Assembly: GCA_021808285.1 (NCBI GenBank)
Contig: JAKBBV010000004.1
Location: 1 to 64,000 of the forward strand
Direction of reading: 5' to 3'
DNA from: Pseudomonadota bacterium
GTDB lineage: Bacteria; Pseudomonadota; Alphaproteobacteria; Caulobacterales; Caulobacteraceae
Length of the DNA: 64,000 nucleotides
Made by a program: the position numbers and the translations under genes. Positions 36,385 to 46,800 of this stretch are shown one piece after another. Under the pieces are notes generated by a model. The model did no database searches. It was not told the origin of the DNA and worked only from the letters and a program-made list of their open reading frames with translations. Position 1 is the first letter of the stretch. Each line of letters opens with the position of its first letter.

Positions 36385-38844
36385 ATGACAAGGACGAAAC
36401 ACGTCGGGCGCGCGGATCTTGCGCGTCTTCTGACCGGCGCCAGCCTAGCGGCTCTGACCGCAGGCGCCGCCCAGGCCGGGTCCGCCGCTGCGGCGCCGAC
36501 CGATTCCTCCTCGCCCACCAGCGTTCAGGAGGTGATCGTCACGGCTGACCGGGCCGGGGCGGAAAACATCCAGAACGTCCCCATGGCCATCACCGCCATC
36601 GGCGCCGATAAGCTGGACCGGGCGGGCATCACCAATGTGCTGGGCTTGGAGCAGTACACCCCGTCTCTGAACGTCACCCAGGGCGCGCCCGGCTACAACA
36701 AGTACGACATGCTGGGCCTGACCACCGGGGGCTATCTGGCCTCCGATACCTCCGACCGATCTTTGGTGGCGGTCTATCTCGACGACACCCCGATTTCCGT
36801 CCAGGGACAGACGCCGGACCTGCGCGTCTATGACCTGGAGCGAGTCGAGGTGCTGGCCGGCCCCCAAGGCACGCTCTACGGCGCGGGGTCCATGGCCGGA
36901 ACGATCCGCTTCATCACCGCCAAGCCCGACAGCCAGTCCTATTTCGGGGCCTTCGAGGCCACCGGCTCGGGCACCGAGCATGGTTCGGTGAACGACAGTT
37001 TCCGGCTGATGGTCAATGCGCCGCTCATAAAGGACAGGTTGGCGCTCCGCGTCACCCTCTATCAGGGCGAAGACTCGGGCTTCATCAACGACATAGGAGA
37101 TTTCCACAAGAACGACGTCAATCTGAACCGAACGAGCCAAGCCCGGGTGGCCCTGCGCTATACGCCCACCGATAAGCTCACGGTCGATTTCAGCTACACC
37201 TACGAGAAGAGCCACGCCTACGGTCTGGACCAGGGCCTCTCGGGTCTTGCTCCCTATACGACCTCGACCAACGGTCCCCAGGGCGATCGGGACGACTTCA
37301 ATCTCTATAACGTCGCGATCGACTATGACCTCGGCTTCGCCGACCTCATCTCGTCCAGTTCCTATACTTGGCGGCGGATTGGGTTCCAGGCCAGCCCGGA
37401 ACCGCAGATCGGCTACTTCTTCCAGAACTACGGGGCGGGACCGACCTACGCCAACGCCTATCCCCTGTTCAACGCGCCGACGACCTATAATCAGGCGGTG
37501 ACTGACAGCATTCCTCGCGAACAATTCGACATCACCCAGAAAATCCACGACTACATGGAGGAGGTCCGCCTGGTTTCGAAATCCAGTGGGCCGTTCCGAT
37601 GGACAGTGGGTGGATTTTTCGAGGATCAACGACGGAATCTGTACCAGGACATTCCTGTCCCCGGCTTCGACAGCCTCTCATACGAGAATTATTTCTACGG
37701 TCCCTTCAATACGCCCAATGGGCTCTATAATTCCCAGACAGTGGACGGCGCCTTCAATCCGAACGACATATTTTCGGGCCTGCAGAACATCGAGGAGCAT
37801 CAGTTCGCCCTGTTCACCGACGACACTTGGCACGTCACGCGGCGGCTCGATCTGACGGCGGGATTGAGGTTTTTCGCTTTCCACGAAAACTATTACCTCT
37901 TCGAGAGCGGCGTCTACGGCGTGATCAACCATGTGCCCCAGACCCAGAACTCTTCCCTGACCTCGGTCGGCGCCAATCCCCGCTTCAATATCGCCTATCA
38001 CGTCAACGACGACGTCATGATCTATGCCGAAGCTGCGCGAGGATTCCGTTACGGGGGGGCCAACCAACCCGTGCCGATCGGGTCCACCGGCATCGCCGCG
38101 GAGTGCGCCGCCAACCTCGCCAGCTACGGCTATTCGACCGCCCCGGCCACCTTCGGCCCCGACCATCTTTGGGACTATTCCGTGGGCGAGAAGGCGACTT
38201 TGGGGAATGGCCGCCTGACGGTGAATACGGACGCCTACTACATCGACTGGACAAACGTGCAGACCCGGCTGGGCCTCAACTGCTCCTATTTCTTCACCGA
38301 GAACCAGGGGACCGTTCACAGCGAAGGCGTCGATCTCGACACGCGGTTCCGGCTCACTCCCGAACTGAGCATCGGGGCCACCGTCGCCTATAATGACGCC
38401 CGGGCGGCGGGGAACATCCCCACAGTGGGCGCCTTCAATGGGGACCTGACGCCCTATTATCCACGCTGGATCGCCGGAGCCTCGATCAACTATGATCGCT
38501 CTCTGTTCAACGGCAGTCTGCACGCCCAGGCCAATTATCAGTTCCGGGGCGACGAACAGACCACGTTCAACTCCCAGGCGACCACGGTCACGCCGGGCGG
38601 CGGCCTCATGGCGACGGGGGTCAACCCCTTGTTTGCCATCATCCCTTCTTCGGTGAATGTCAGCGCCTCTTTGGCCTATGATATCGGCAATTATGAGTTC
38701 GGCGTGTTCGGGACCAACCTGACTAATGGCGTGAAAGTCACTGACATCGGGCCAGCCACTTATTATGCCGCTTATCAGGCGGGGGCGGACGTCACCTATG
38801 CTCGACCGCGAACCATAGGGGCTCGGGTCAAGGTGAGGTTCTAG
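36385..38844 (+). CDS. TonB-dependent receptor
   Basis: 819-residue outer-membrane receptor. Signal peptide about 1-34 (ARLLTGASLAALTAGAAQA). A TonB-box-like VQEVIVTADR follows, then the plug domain (VPMAITAIGADKLD, LEQYTPSLNV, RVEVLAGPQGTLYGAGSMAGTI) and a large beta-barrel ending with Phe (VKVRF), as outer-membrane barrels do. It resembles the receptor group used by alphaproteobacteria for non-iron substrates such as oligosaccharides or hydrophobic compounds. The ligand is unknown. The GTG one codon upstream is an alternative start. A TTGACT at 36242-36247 is the best -35 candidate in the 222-bp leader. The MFS gene follows after 29 bp, so uptake through both membranes seems co-ordinated. 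Confidence 0.92.
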   Translation: MTRTKHVGRADLARLLTGASLAALTAGAAQAGSAAAAPTDSSSPTSVQEVIVTADRAGAENIQNVPMAITAIGADKLDRAGITNVLGLEQYTPSLNVTQGAPGYNKYDMLGLTTGGYLASDTSDRSLVAVYLDDTPISVQGQTPDLRVYDLERVEVLAGPQGTLYGAGSMAGTIRFITAKPDSQSYFGAFEATGSGTEHGSVNDSFRLMVNAPLIKDRLALRVTLYQGEDSGFINDIGDFHKNDVNLNRTSQARVALRYTPTDKLTVDFSYTYEKSHAYGLDQGLSGLAPYTTSTNGPQGDRDDFNLYNVAIDYDLGFADLISSSSYTWRRIGFQASPEPQIGYFFQNYGAGPTYANAYPLFNAPTTYNQAVTDSIPREQFDITQKIHDYMEEVRLVSKSSGPFRWTVGGFFEDQRRNLYQDIPVPGFDSLSYENYFYGPFNTPNGLYNSQTVDGAFNPNDIFSGLQNIEEHQFALFTDDTWHVTRRLDLTAGLRFFAFHENYYLFESGVYGVINHVPQTQNSSLTSVGANPRFNIAYHVNDDVMIYAEAARGFRYGGANQPVPIGSTGIAAECAANLASYGYSTAPATFGPDHLWDYSVGEKATLGNGRLTVNTDAYYIDWTNVQTRLGLNCSYFFTENQGTVHSEGVDLDTRFRLTPELSIGATVAYNDARAAGNIPTVGAFNGDLTPYYPRWIAGASINYDRSLFNGSLHAQANYQFRGDEQTTFNSQATTVTPGGGLMATGVNPLFAIIPSSVNVSASLAYDIGNYEFGVFGTNLTNGVKVTDIGPATYYAAYQAGADVTYARPRTIGARVKVRF

Positions 38845-38873
38845 GTCAATCGCCAGAGTTCCAAGCCACGCTC

Positions 38874-40157
38874 ATGAGTGATCGCCAGGGCTCGACGGCC
38901 TGGGTACGTTGGTACGTCCTCATCACCATGAGCGTGATCTATACGATCAACATCGCCGACCGGTATGTGATGTCCACGGTGTTGGAGCCGATCCGGATCG
39001 AACTTCATCTGAGCGACGGCGGAGTGGCCTTTCTCACCGGGGTGTCCCTGGCTCTGTTCTACGTTACCCTTGGCCTGCCGATTTCGTGGCTTGCCGACCG
39101 GACCAGCCGACGCAACATTCTGGCGGCGTCCCTTGTCGCCTGGTCGGTGATGACGGCCCTCTGCGGCCTGTCGCGCACATATCTGCAGCTTTTGGGCGCC
39201 CGTATCGGGGTAGGCGTGGGCGAGGCTGGCGGTACGCCTCCGGCGAACGCGATCATCGCCGACCACTTTCCCGCAAGCCGCCGTCCCATGGCCATGGCGG
39301 TGTTCGCTCTGGGCGCCCCGGTCGGCGCGTGGCTTGGGGCCGATGTGGCCGGTGCGGTGGCCCGGGCCGAGGGCTGGCGCAGCGCGTTCCTCGTCCTTGG
39401 CCTCCCAGGGGCGCTGGTGGGGTTGCTGGTGCTGTTCACGATCCGAGAGCCCCGTCGCGGCCAGCTCGACCTTTCCTCAGGCGAGGCGACCCCGACCTTT
39501 CCCGATACCTTGCGCTATCTGTTCCGACAGAAGGCCTGCCTGCATGTGATGATGGGCGGCGCCCTCTCGGCGTTCTGGGGATGGGGGTTGATGTGGTTCA
39601 CACCAACCTATCTGCAGCGAGCCTATGACCTCGACGTCGGCCAAGCCGGAGCCATTTTAGGGCCGATCCATCTCATCGCTGGCTCGGCCGCCTCTCTGGC
39701 CACAGCGTTCCTTCTCGCGCGCCGCGCCTATTCCGACCCCAGACGCGTCCTCAGTCTCCTGGCGATTGTCACGGCCGCAGCGACCCTCCCCTCTGTTCTG
39801 GTCTATGGGACCCACTCCCTGGCTGTGGCCAAGGTCATGCTCTGGCTGTTCATCCCGGCCATCTACTTCTATCTCGGCCCCGCCATGGCCCTGGTGCAGA
39901 ATCTGGCGCCGCCGAAGATGCGGGCCATGTTCATCGCCATCTCCCTGGCGATCGCGAATATCTTCAACCTGATTATCGCGCCCCAGGGCGTGGGCTGGTT
40001 CAGCGACGCCCTTGCCGGCGCGCAGGGGCCGAACGCCAAATCTCTGCGCCTCGCCCTGCTTGTCCTGGCGCCGTCGGGCTTCTGGGCCGCCTGGCACTAC
40101 TGGGCCGCGCGTCGCGAGGTCGTGGCCGAGCAGAGAGCCGCTGTCGGCTATCTCTGA
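38874..40157 (+). CDS. MFS transporter (spinster-like)
   Basis: 427-residue major facilitator with 12 predicted membrane segments. Early ITMSVIYTINIADRYVMS, the loop motif WLADRTSRRNILA (GxxxDRxxRR, motif A) and GVGVGEAGGTPPANAII agree with the spinster-like/sugar-phosphate group that often sits next to TonB receptors in sphingomonads and Caulobacterales. Substrate unknown. It is 29 bp after the TonB receptor and is probably co-transcribed with it. The 3' gap contains two hairpins. Confidence 0.9.
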   Translation: MSDRQGSTAWVRWYVLITMSVIYTINIADRYVMSTVLEPIRIELHLSDGGVAFLTGVSLALFYVTLGLPISWLADRTSRRNILAASLVAWSVMTALCGLSRTYLQLLGARIGVGVGEAGGTPPANAIIADHFPASRRPMAMAVFALGAPVGAWLGADVAGAVARAEGWRSAFLVLGLPGALVGLLVLFTIREPRRGQLDLSSGEATPTFPDTLRYLFRQKACLHVMMGGALSAFWGWGLMWFTPTYLQRAYDLDVGQAGAILGPIHLIAGSAASLATAFLLARRAYSDPRRVLSLLAIVTAAATLPSVLVYGTHSLAVAKVMLWLFIPAIYFYLGPAMALVQNLAPPKMRAMFIAISLAIANIFNLIIAPQGVGWFSDALAGAQGPNAKSLRLALLVLAPSGFWAAWHYWAARREVVAEQRAAVGYL

Positions 40158-40162
40158 AGATC

Positions 40163-40225
40163 ATCACCGGCGGCACAATTCGGTGATGGCGTTTTGGGGT
40201 CGATATATTCAATTCGACCGACCCC
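40163..40225. terminator. Two hairpins between convergent MFS and S9 peptidase genes
   Basis: ATCACCG (40163-40169) pairs with CGGTGAT (40181-40187), followed by a short TTTT. GGGGTCG (40196-40202) pairs with CGACCCC (40219-40225). The second has no T-run in either direction. The position between two converging stops suggests transcription termination in both directions. Confidence 0.4.
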
Positions 40226-40233
40226 GCTCTCCC

Positions 40234-42402
40234 CTACGGCGTCGCGTCCAGCTTGCGGGTCAGGTAGTCGGCCGTGGCCGTGTCGGCGTCGAGCCAGGAC
40301 TGGTAGCGCAGGAAGCCGTGGATCTCGTTGGGGATGACGAATTCCTCATAGCTGACGCCCTTTTCCTGCAGGCGGCGCGCCAGATCCACGGTCTGGTGGA
40401 ACATGACGTTGCGGTCGTCGTCGCCCTGGATGAGCAGGACCGGCGAGGTCCAGGTGGCGATGTCGGCGTCGGGCGAGGCCTTCCAGGCCACGTCCCTGGC
40501 GGCGAAATAGTCGCCCTGTTCATAGCGCTTGGGCGGGCCGCCCATGTATTTGTTCATCTCATCGGGCCAGTCGTGCACGCCGTGGAAGTCGACCCCGGCC
40601 TTGAACACGTCGGAATTGCGCGCCAGGGCGAGGGCGGTGAGATAGCCGCCATAGGACCCGCCCCAGATGCCGATGCGCTTGGGGTCGACCTCCGGCAGGG
40701 CCTGGAGGAACTTCGCGCCGGCCTGGACGTCCTGATACTCTGACGCGCCGCGGAAGCCGGCATGGGCCGGATGCTGGAAGTCGCGGCCATAGCCGATGCC
40801 CAGGCGGTAGTTCACCGACAACACCACGAAGCCGTGCGTGGCCAGATACTCGTTCACCGCATAGGCGTTGCTGTAATAGTCCATATAGCTCCAGCCGAGG
40901 AGCATCTGCCGCGGCGGTCCGCCGTGCACGAAGATCACGCCGGGCTTCTTGGCCGCCCCGCCGGGCGCCTCGAAGAGGTCGCCATGGATGGTCAGTCCGT
41001 CGGCGGAGGTGAAGGTCACCGCGGTCGGCGTCACCAGGGAGGCGGTGGGATAGTCGGCGCCCGCGCCGGTGGAGAAGGTCTGGCGCCCCTGCTGGCCGTG
41101 GCGGATGACGGCGATGCGGGTCGGCTCGCGCGGGCCCGCCTCGACGAAGGCGACGGCGTCGCCCGCCGAGGCCGGTTCGTATTCCAGCCCCTCGCCGCGG
41201 GTCAGGGGAACCGGCGCGGACCCGTCGAGGGCCAGGCCGAAGAGGTGGCGCCGCTCCAGATCGTGCGGCGCGTCCCCGGTATTGGCGTCATAGACGATGC
41301 GGGTCCCGTCAGGGCTGAAGCTGATATGCTCGACCATGAAGTCGCCGGGCGTCAGGAGCTTCTGCGGCCCTCCCGCGGCAGGAACTTCGTAAAGGTGCTC
41401 CCAGCCGTCCTGCTCGGAGAGGAAGATCAGCCGATCACCCGCCGCCCAGTGCAGGTTCGCCTGGCCCTCGACCTCCGGATAGGAATCGCGCAGCCCCTTG
41501 CCGGAGGCCCAGACGGCGGCGCCCTTGCCGCTGGTCGCGTCGGCGACCCAGATCGCCCAGGGATGCGGGCTTTCGGTCAGGATCGGCTCGGGCGGGCCGC
41601 CGTCGCCCGGCGCGCGCACAAAGGCGATCCTTGTCCCGTCCGGCGACCAGCGCGGCTGGTCGTCCATGCCCGTGGAGGGGGCGAGGTAAATGAGCGGGGC
41701 CGCCTCGCCGCGATAGACGCCGATGAATCCGTGATCGCCGCGATCGGAGACGAACGCCAGAGCCTCGCCCTTTGGCGACCAGACCAGAGACTCGTCACTG
41801 CCGCGATCGAAGAACAGGCGATGGGCCTCGCCCTTGCCGTCCAGCGAGGCCGTCCAGACCTGGTGGTCCTTGATGAAGGCGAGCTTGCCGCCCTCGGAGA
41901 CCGCCGGCGCATCGCCGTCGGCGAGCTTTATCGGAGCGCTCGAACCGTCGCTCGGCGCGGTCCAGATCTGCAGTTTGGGCTCGGTGGGGCTGCTGTCGGG
42001 ATCGGGCGCCAGGCCGCCCTCGGCCGGCCAGTTGGCGTCGTGGTCGCCGCCGCGAACCCAGACCAGCCGGGTCCCGTCGGGCGAGAAGACAAGATCCTGA
42101 AGCTCCTGGCCGTCATCGGCGGTCTCGTGGGTGATCTCGACGGGCTTATAGTCCGGCCCCTTGGCGGCCCAGACATTGCGCACGCCACGCACCACCTCGA
42201 CCCAGGCGATGGCCCCGCCCTTGGGCGCAGCGACCAGGTTGGTCTGGAAGGGATAGCCGAGGATCGCCTTGAGCGAGGCCGGCGAGGCCGGGGCCTGCGG
42301 GTGCGTCTCCGCCGCCAGGGCGCCGCCGCACGCCAGTGTCAGGCCGCCCGCCAGGGCGAGAACCGCCGCGCTGGCCATGCTCCTATATGCCCGTCCGCCC
42401 AT
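40234..42402 (-). CDS. Exported S9 family prolyl-oligopeptidase-like peptidase
   Basis: 722-residue S9 peptidase. Sec signal about 1-31 (SMASAAVLALAGGLTLACGGALA). An N-terminal beta-propeller (about 45-450; repeats such as FSPDGTRLVWV) is followed by the catalytic domain with GGSYGGYLTAL (nucleophile), LIQGDDDRNV (Asp) and NEIHGFL (His). Exported S9 enzymes of this layout are dipeptidyl- or acyl-peptidases acting on proline-containing peptides. The ATG at 42402 is preceded by GAGGAAG, and the longer frame upstream lacks family similarity. It is divergent from the RND operon with a 193-bp gap. Confidence 0.9.
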   Translation of the reverse strand: MGGRAYRSMASAAVLALAGGLTLACGGALAAETHPQAPASPASLKAILGYPFQTNLVAAPKGGAIAWVEVVRGVRNVWAAKGPDYKPVEITHETADDGQELQDLVFSPDGTRLVWVRGGDHDANWPAEGGLAPDPDSSPTEPKLQIWTAPSDGSSAPIKLADGDAPAVSEGGKLAFIKDHQVWTASLDGKGEAHRLFFDRGSDESLVWSPKGEALAFVSDRGDHGFIGVYRGEAAPLIYLAPSTGMDDQPRWSPDGTRIAFVRAPGDGGPPEPILTESPHPWAIWVADATSGKGAAVWASGKGLRDSYPEVEGQANLHWAAGDRLIFLSEQDGWEHLYEVPAAGGPQKLLTPGDFMVEHISFSPDGTRIVYDANTGDAPHDLERRHLFGLALDGSAPVPLTRGEGLEYEPASAGDAVAFVEAGPREPTRIAVIRHGQQGRQTFSTGAGADYPTASLVTPTAVTFTSADGLTIHGDLFEAPGGAAKKPGVIFVHGGPPRQMLLGWSYMDYYSNAYAVNEYLATHGFVVLSVNYRLGIGYGRDFQHPAHAGFRGASEYQDVQAGAKFLQALPEVDPKRIGIWGGSYGGYLTALALARNSDVFKAGVDFHGVHDWPDEMNKYMGGPPKRYEQGDYFAARDVAWKASPDADIATWTSPVLLIQGDDDRNVMFHQTVDLARRLQEKGVSYEEFVIPNEIHGFLRYQSWLDADTATADYLTRKLDATP

Positions 42403-42558
42403 GATCGCTTCCTCGCCCCTTCTGACGTGATCCGGACGCTGCGCGCGCCTCGGCGTCTCCTCAATAGCCTCAGTGGAGGAACTTGCCCACGCCCTCAACG
42501 CGCCCGCCTCGGCGATCGCCACGGGCGGGGCCGCGGTCCGGGCCTCAGCCGCAAAGAC

Positions 42559-42588
42559 TTGACCGGACCGTACGGTCATCTCTAGACG
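42559..42588 (+). promoter_or_regulatory. RND operon promoter with 12-bp palindromic operator in the spacer
   Basis: TTGACC (42559-42564) is a -35 hexamer. TCTAGACG at 42581-42588 fits the -10 position with a 17-bp spacer. GACCGTACGGTC (42566-42577), a perfect 12-bp palindrome of the TetR-operator type, fills the spacer. A repressor bound there would block RNA polymerase. The predicted transcription start (about 42594-42596) coincides with the GTG of the adaptor gene, so the message may be leaderless. Confidence 0.6.
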
Positions 42589-42595
42589 CGGGGTC

Positions 42596-43843
42596 GTGGG
42601 CCAGACATCGCAACCTTTCCCGATCCGAGCGGCGGGCCTCGTCGCCGGGGCCGCCTCGCTTGCGGCCCTGTCCGCCTGCGCCCCGCACAAACCGCCGCCG
42701 CCCGCGCCGGCGGTCGCCATCGCGAGCCCCCTGGCCATGAAGATGGTCGATTGGGACGACTATGACGGCCAATTCGTCGCCGTGAACTCCGTGGACATCC
42801 GTCCCCGGGTCTCCGGCTATCTGATTCAGATCGGGTTCAAGGACGGCGAGCGGGTCAGGAAGGGCCAGGTCCTCTTCGTCGTCGATCCCCGGCCCTATCA
42901 GGCGGCGCTCGACCAGGCCAAGGGCCTTCAGGCGCACGATCAGGCCGCGCTCATCAACGCCCAGCAGCAGCTTGACCGCGGACGCACCCTGCTGGCGGCC
43001 AAGGCGATCAGCCAGCAAGCCTTCGAGGGCCTGGAGGCGGCGGAGCGTCAGGCCGAGGGCGATCTGGCGACGGCCAAGGCCAATGTCCAGGCGGCGGCCC
43101 TGAACGTCGCCTTCACCCGGGTGATCTCGCCCCTGGACGGCCGGGTCTCCGACCGCCGCGTCTCGGTGGGCAATCTGGTCACCGCCGACGCCACCGTGCT
43201 GACCAATGTGGTCAGCGACGATCCGATCTGGTTCCTGTTCTCGGGTCCGGAGTCGCTCTATCTGAAATATCGTCGCGAGGCGGCGGCGGGCGCGCGGCCG
43301 GCGGCGCACAACGCCCCCCTGCCGGTGCAGATCCAGCTTCAGGACGATGCCTCCTTCCGTCTGAAGGGCCGAATGGACTTTGTCGACAATCAGATCGATC
43401 CCAGCTCCGGCGCCATCCGCGAGCGGGCGGTGATCGAGAACCCGGACGGGTTTCTGACCCCCGGCATGTTCGGACATCTGCGGCTGCAGGGCTCTGACCC
43501 CTATCCCGCCCTCCTGGTGCCGGACGCCGCGATCCTGACCGATCTCAATCGCCGCGTGGTCTATGTGCTAGGTCCGGGCGACAAGGTGGTGGAGACGCCG
43601 ATCACGCCGGGGCCGGTGTGGCGCGGGCTTCGCGTCATTCGCGCCGGCCTCAAACCGACCGACCGGGTGATCATCGATGGACTGAACAGCGCCCGCCCCG
43701 GCGCCGTGGTGAAGCCCCACCCTGGCGTGATCGCGCCTCTGGCGCCGCACGGTGACGCCCCGGGACCGGGCTATACCGAGCCGACGCCCACCGCCGCCGT
43801 TCCCGCCGGGGACGTGGCCGGGGACGTGGCTGGAGCGCCATGA
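42596..43843 (+). CDS. RND efflux periplasmic adaptor (membrane fusion protein)
   Basis: 415-residue HlyD/AcrA-type adaptor lipoprotein. The lipobox LSAC places the acylated cysteine at residue 28. Hallmarks: RPRVSGYLIQIGFKDGERVRKGQ (lipoyl half), VDPRPYQAALDQA, a coiled-coil hairpin about 95-160, DGRVSDRRVSVG (second lipoyl half) and LTPGMFGHLRL. It bridges the inner-membrane pump and outer-membrane channel encoded next. It starts with GTG at the predicted transcription start. It overlaps the pump gene by 4 bp (ATGA). No regulator gene is adjacent on the 5' side. Confidence 0.92.
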   Translation: MGQTSQPFPIRAAGLVAGAASLAALSACAPHKPPPPAPAVAIASPLAMKMVDWDDYDGQFVAVNSVDIRPRVSGYLIQIGFKDGERVRKGQVLFVVDPRPYQAALDQAKGLQAHDQAALINAQQQLDRGRTLLAAKAISQQAFEGLEAAERQAEGDLATAKANVQAAALNVAFTRVISPLDGRVSDRRVSVGNLVTADATVLTNVVSDDPIWFLFSGPESLYLKYRREAAAGARPAAHNAPLPVQIQLQDDASFRLKGRMDFVDNQIDPSSGAIRERAVIENPDGFLTPGMFGHLRLQGSDPYPALLVPDAAILTDLNRRVVYVLGPGDKVVETPITPGPVWRGLRVIRAGLKPTDRVIIDGLNSARPGAVVKPHPGVIAPLAPHGDAPGPGYTEPTPTAAVPAGDVAGDVAGAP

Positions 43844-46800
43844 AACTCTCGCACTTCTTCATCGACCGGCCGGTGTTCGCCGCGGTCGTGGCGATCATCA
43901 TCACCCTCGTCGGGGCCATCGCCTATCCGACCCTGCCGGTGGGTCAGTATCCGGAAATCTCGCCGCCGACGGTGACCATCACCGCCTCCTATCCCGGGGC
44001 CGACGCCGAGACCCTGGCCAATACCGTGTCCGACCCCATCGAGGAGTCGGTCAATGGCGTCGAGCAGCTGCTCTACATGTCGTCCCAGTCCACGGGCGAC
44101 GGCAAGCTGCAGATCACCTGCACCTTCGCGCTCGGCAGCGATCCGAATGTGGATCAGGTGCTGGTGGAGAACCGGGTGGCCAACGCCACGCCCCTGCTAC
44201 CGCCGGAGGTGCAGGCCGTGGGCGTCAGCGTGCGCAAGGCGACGCCGGATTTCCTCCTGGCCGTGCACATGTATTCGCCCGACGGCTCGCGCGACCAGCA
44301 ATACATCGCCAACTATGTGGGTCTGCACATCAAGGACGAGATCCTGCGCATCTACGGCGTCGGCGACATGGTCAGCCGGGCGGCGCGCGACTTCGCCATG
44401 CGCATCTGGATCGATCCGGACAAGGCCGCGGCGCGCGGCGTCACCGCCGACGACATCGTCAATGCGCTGAGGTCGCACAATGTCCAGATCGCCGCGGGCG
44501 CGGTGGGCCAGCCGCCGCAGCGCGCGGGGGTCAGCGCCTATCAGCTCAATGTCCAGGCCAAGGGACGCCTCTCCACGCCCGAGGAGTTCGGGAACATCGT
44601 CATCAAGAGCGACGCCCAGGGCCGGGTGACCCGGGTCGTGGACGTGGCGCGGGTGGAGCTCGGCGCGGCGGACTACACCACCGACGCCTTTCTCAACGAC
44701 AAGCCGGCCGTGGCCTTCGGGGTGCTGCAGCTTCCCGGCTCCAACGCCGTCCAGACCGAGCGGGCGATCAAGGCCAAGATGGCCGAGCTGAAGAAGAACT
44801 TCCCGCCCGGCCTCGACTACCGGATCATCTATGACCCCACCGACTATGTGAACGCCTCGATCCAGGAGGTCTACAAGACCCTGTTCGAAGCCCTGGTTCT
44901 GGTGGTGATCGTGGTGATGGTCTTCCTGCAGAGCTGGCGGGCGGCGATCATCCCCGTGGTCGCCATACCGGTATCGCTCATCGGCACCTTCGCGGTCATG
45001 GCGGCGTTCGGCTTCTCGCTGAACAGCCTTTCCCTGTTCGGGCTCGTCCTGGCCATCGGCATCGTCGTCGATGACGCCATCGTCGTGGTCGAGAATATCG
45101 AGCGCCACCTGCGGGAGGGACGAACCCCGGCCGAGGCGGCGCATCTGACCATGGACGAGGTGGGCGGCGCGCTCATCGCCATCGCTCTGGTGCTGACGGC
45201 GGTGTTCGTGCCCACGGCCTTCATCGGCGGCATATCGGGCCAGTTCTACAAGCAGTTCGCCCTGACCATCGCCACGGCGACGGTGTTTTCCCTTATCGTG
45301 TCGCTGACCCTGTCGCCGGCGCTCGCGGCCCTTCTGATGAAGCCCCATCTGGAACCCCACGCCGCGGCGCCGACCTGGAAGAGTGCGCCCCTGGCCCGGT
45401 TCGGCCTCCTCTTCAACACCGCCTTCGATCGCCTGAGCGGCGGCTATTCGCGCTTCATCCACCGCGTGGTGCGGGTCCTGGCGGTAATGCTCGTTCTCTA
45501 TGCCGGCCTCCTCGCCCTCACCGGATGGCGCCTGGCCGACACGCCGCGCGGCTTCATCCCCGACCAGGACCAGGGCAATATCATCGTCGCCGGCTCGCTG
45601 CCGCCAGGCGCGTCCCTCGCGCGCACCGATCAGGTGGCCCAGGAGATCATCCGATCCATGCTCAAGGAGCCTGGCATCCTCGCCGGCTCGGTCTATGCGG
45701 GAGTAGACCCCACCACCCAGACCACGGCCTCCAACGGCATCCAGATCTATCTGATCTTCCAGTCCTTCGCGTGGCGACAGGCGCATCACATCACCTATCG
45801 CGATCTGCTGCGGCGCCTTCGCGCCCGGGCCGCGACCTTCACCGACGCCGACGTTCGAATCATCGAACAGCCGCCCGTGCGCGGGCTCAGCGTCACCGGC
45901 GGGTTCAAGATGATCGTCGAGGATCAGGCCGGGGGATCGCTCCAGCGGCTTGAGCAGGCCGCCAACGCCGTCGCCGCAGCGGCCAACAAGGATCCGGTGA
46001 TCGACCGCGCCTTCGTCACCTTCAACACCAAGACCCCGCGCATCTTCGCCGACATCGACCGGCTCAAGGCCGAGATGCTGGGCGTGCCCGACAGCGCCGT
46101 CTTCGATACGCTTCAGGTTTATCTGGGCTCGGAGTTCGTCAACGATTTCAACCTCTTCAACCGGACGTTCCAGGTCTATGCCCAGGCCGACCAGCGCTTC
46201 CGCCAGGACCCGGCCCAGATCGGGACCTTCCAGACCCGCTCGACCTCGGGGGCGATGACGCCGCTGGGATCGGTGATCACCGTGCACCGCACCACCGGGC
46301 CCTACCGCGTCCTGCGCTATAATCTCTACCAGGCGGCGGAGGTCCAGGGCGGGGTCCGGCAGGGCTATTCCAGCGGCCAGGGGCTGGCGGAGATGGAGAA
46401 GATCGCCAGGCGCGTCCTGCCGCCTGGCTATGGCTTCGAGTGGACCGAACTCAGCTATCAGGAGAAGCTGGCGGGCAATACCGGCCTCCTGGTCTTCGGC
46501 CTCGCAGTCGTGTTCGTCTATCTCGTCCTGGCCGCGCTCTATGAGAGCGTGACCCTGCCGCTGTCGGTCATTCTCATCGTGCCCATGTGCATCCTGGCGG
46601 CGATGATCGGGGTGAACATCTGGGGCCTGGACAACAGCATCCTCACCCAGGTGGGGCTGGTGGTGCTGGTGGGGCTGGCGGCCAAGAACGCGATCCTGAT
46701 CGTGGAGTTCGCGCGTCAGGGCGAGCTGGAGCTGGGACATGAGCGTCACGAGGCGGCGGCGGAGGCGGGTCGCACCCGACTGCGGCCCATCCTGATGACG

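Noticed and set aside
40762..42585. 607-codon plus-strand frame opposite the S9 peptidase
   Set aside because: Shadow of the S9 gene; no signal peptide or domain.
44197..46749. 850-codon minus-strand open frame inside the RND pump gene
   Set aside because: It is the antisense shadow of a GC-rich gene: His/Asp/Gly/Arg-rich without domains, and the plus-strand pump has all family motifs.
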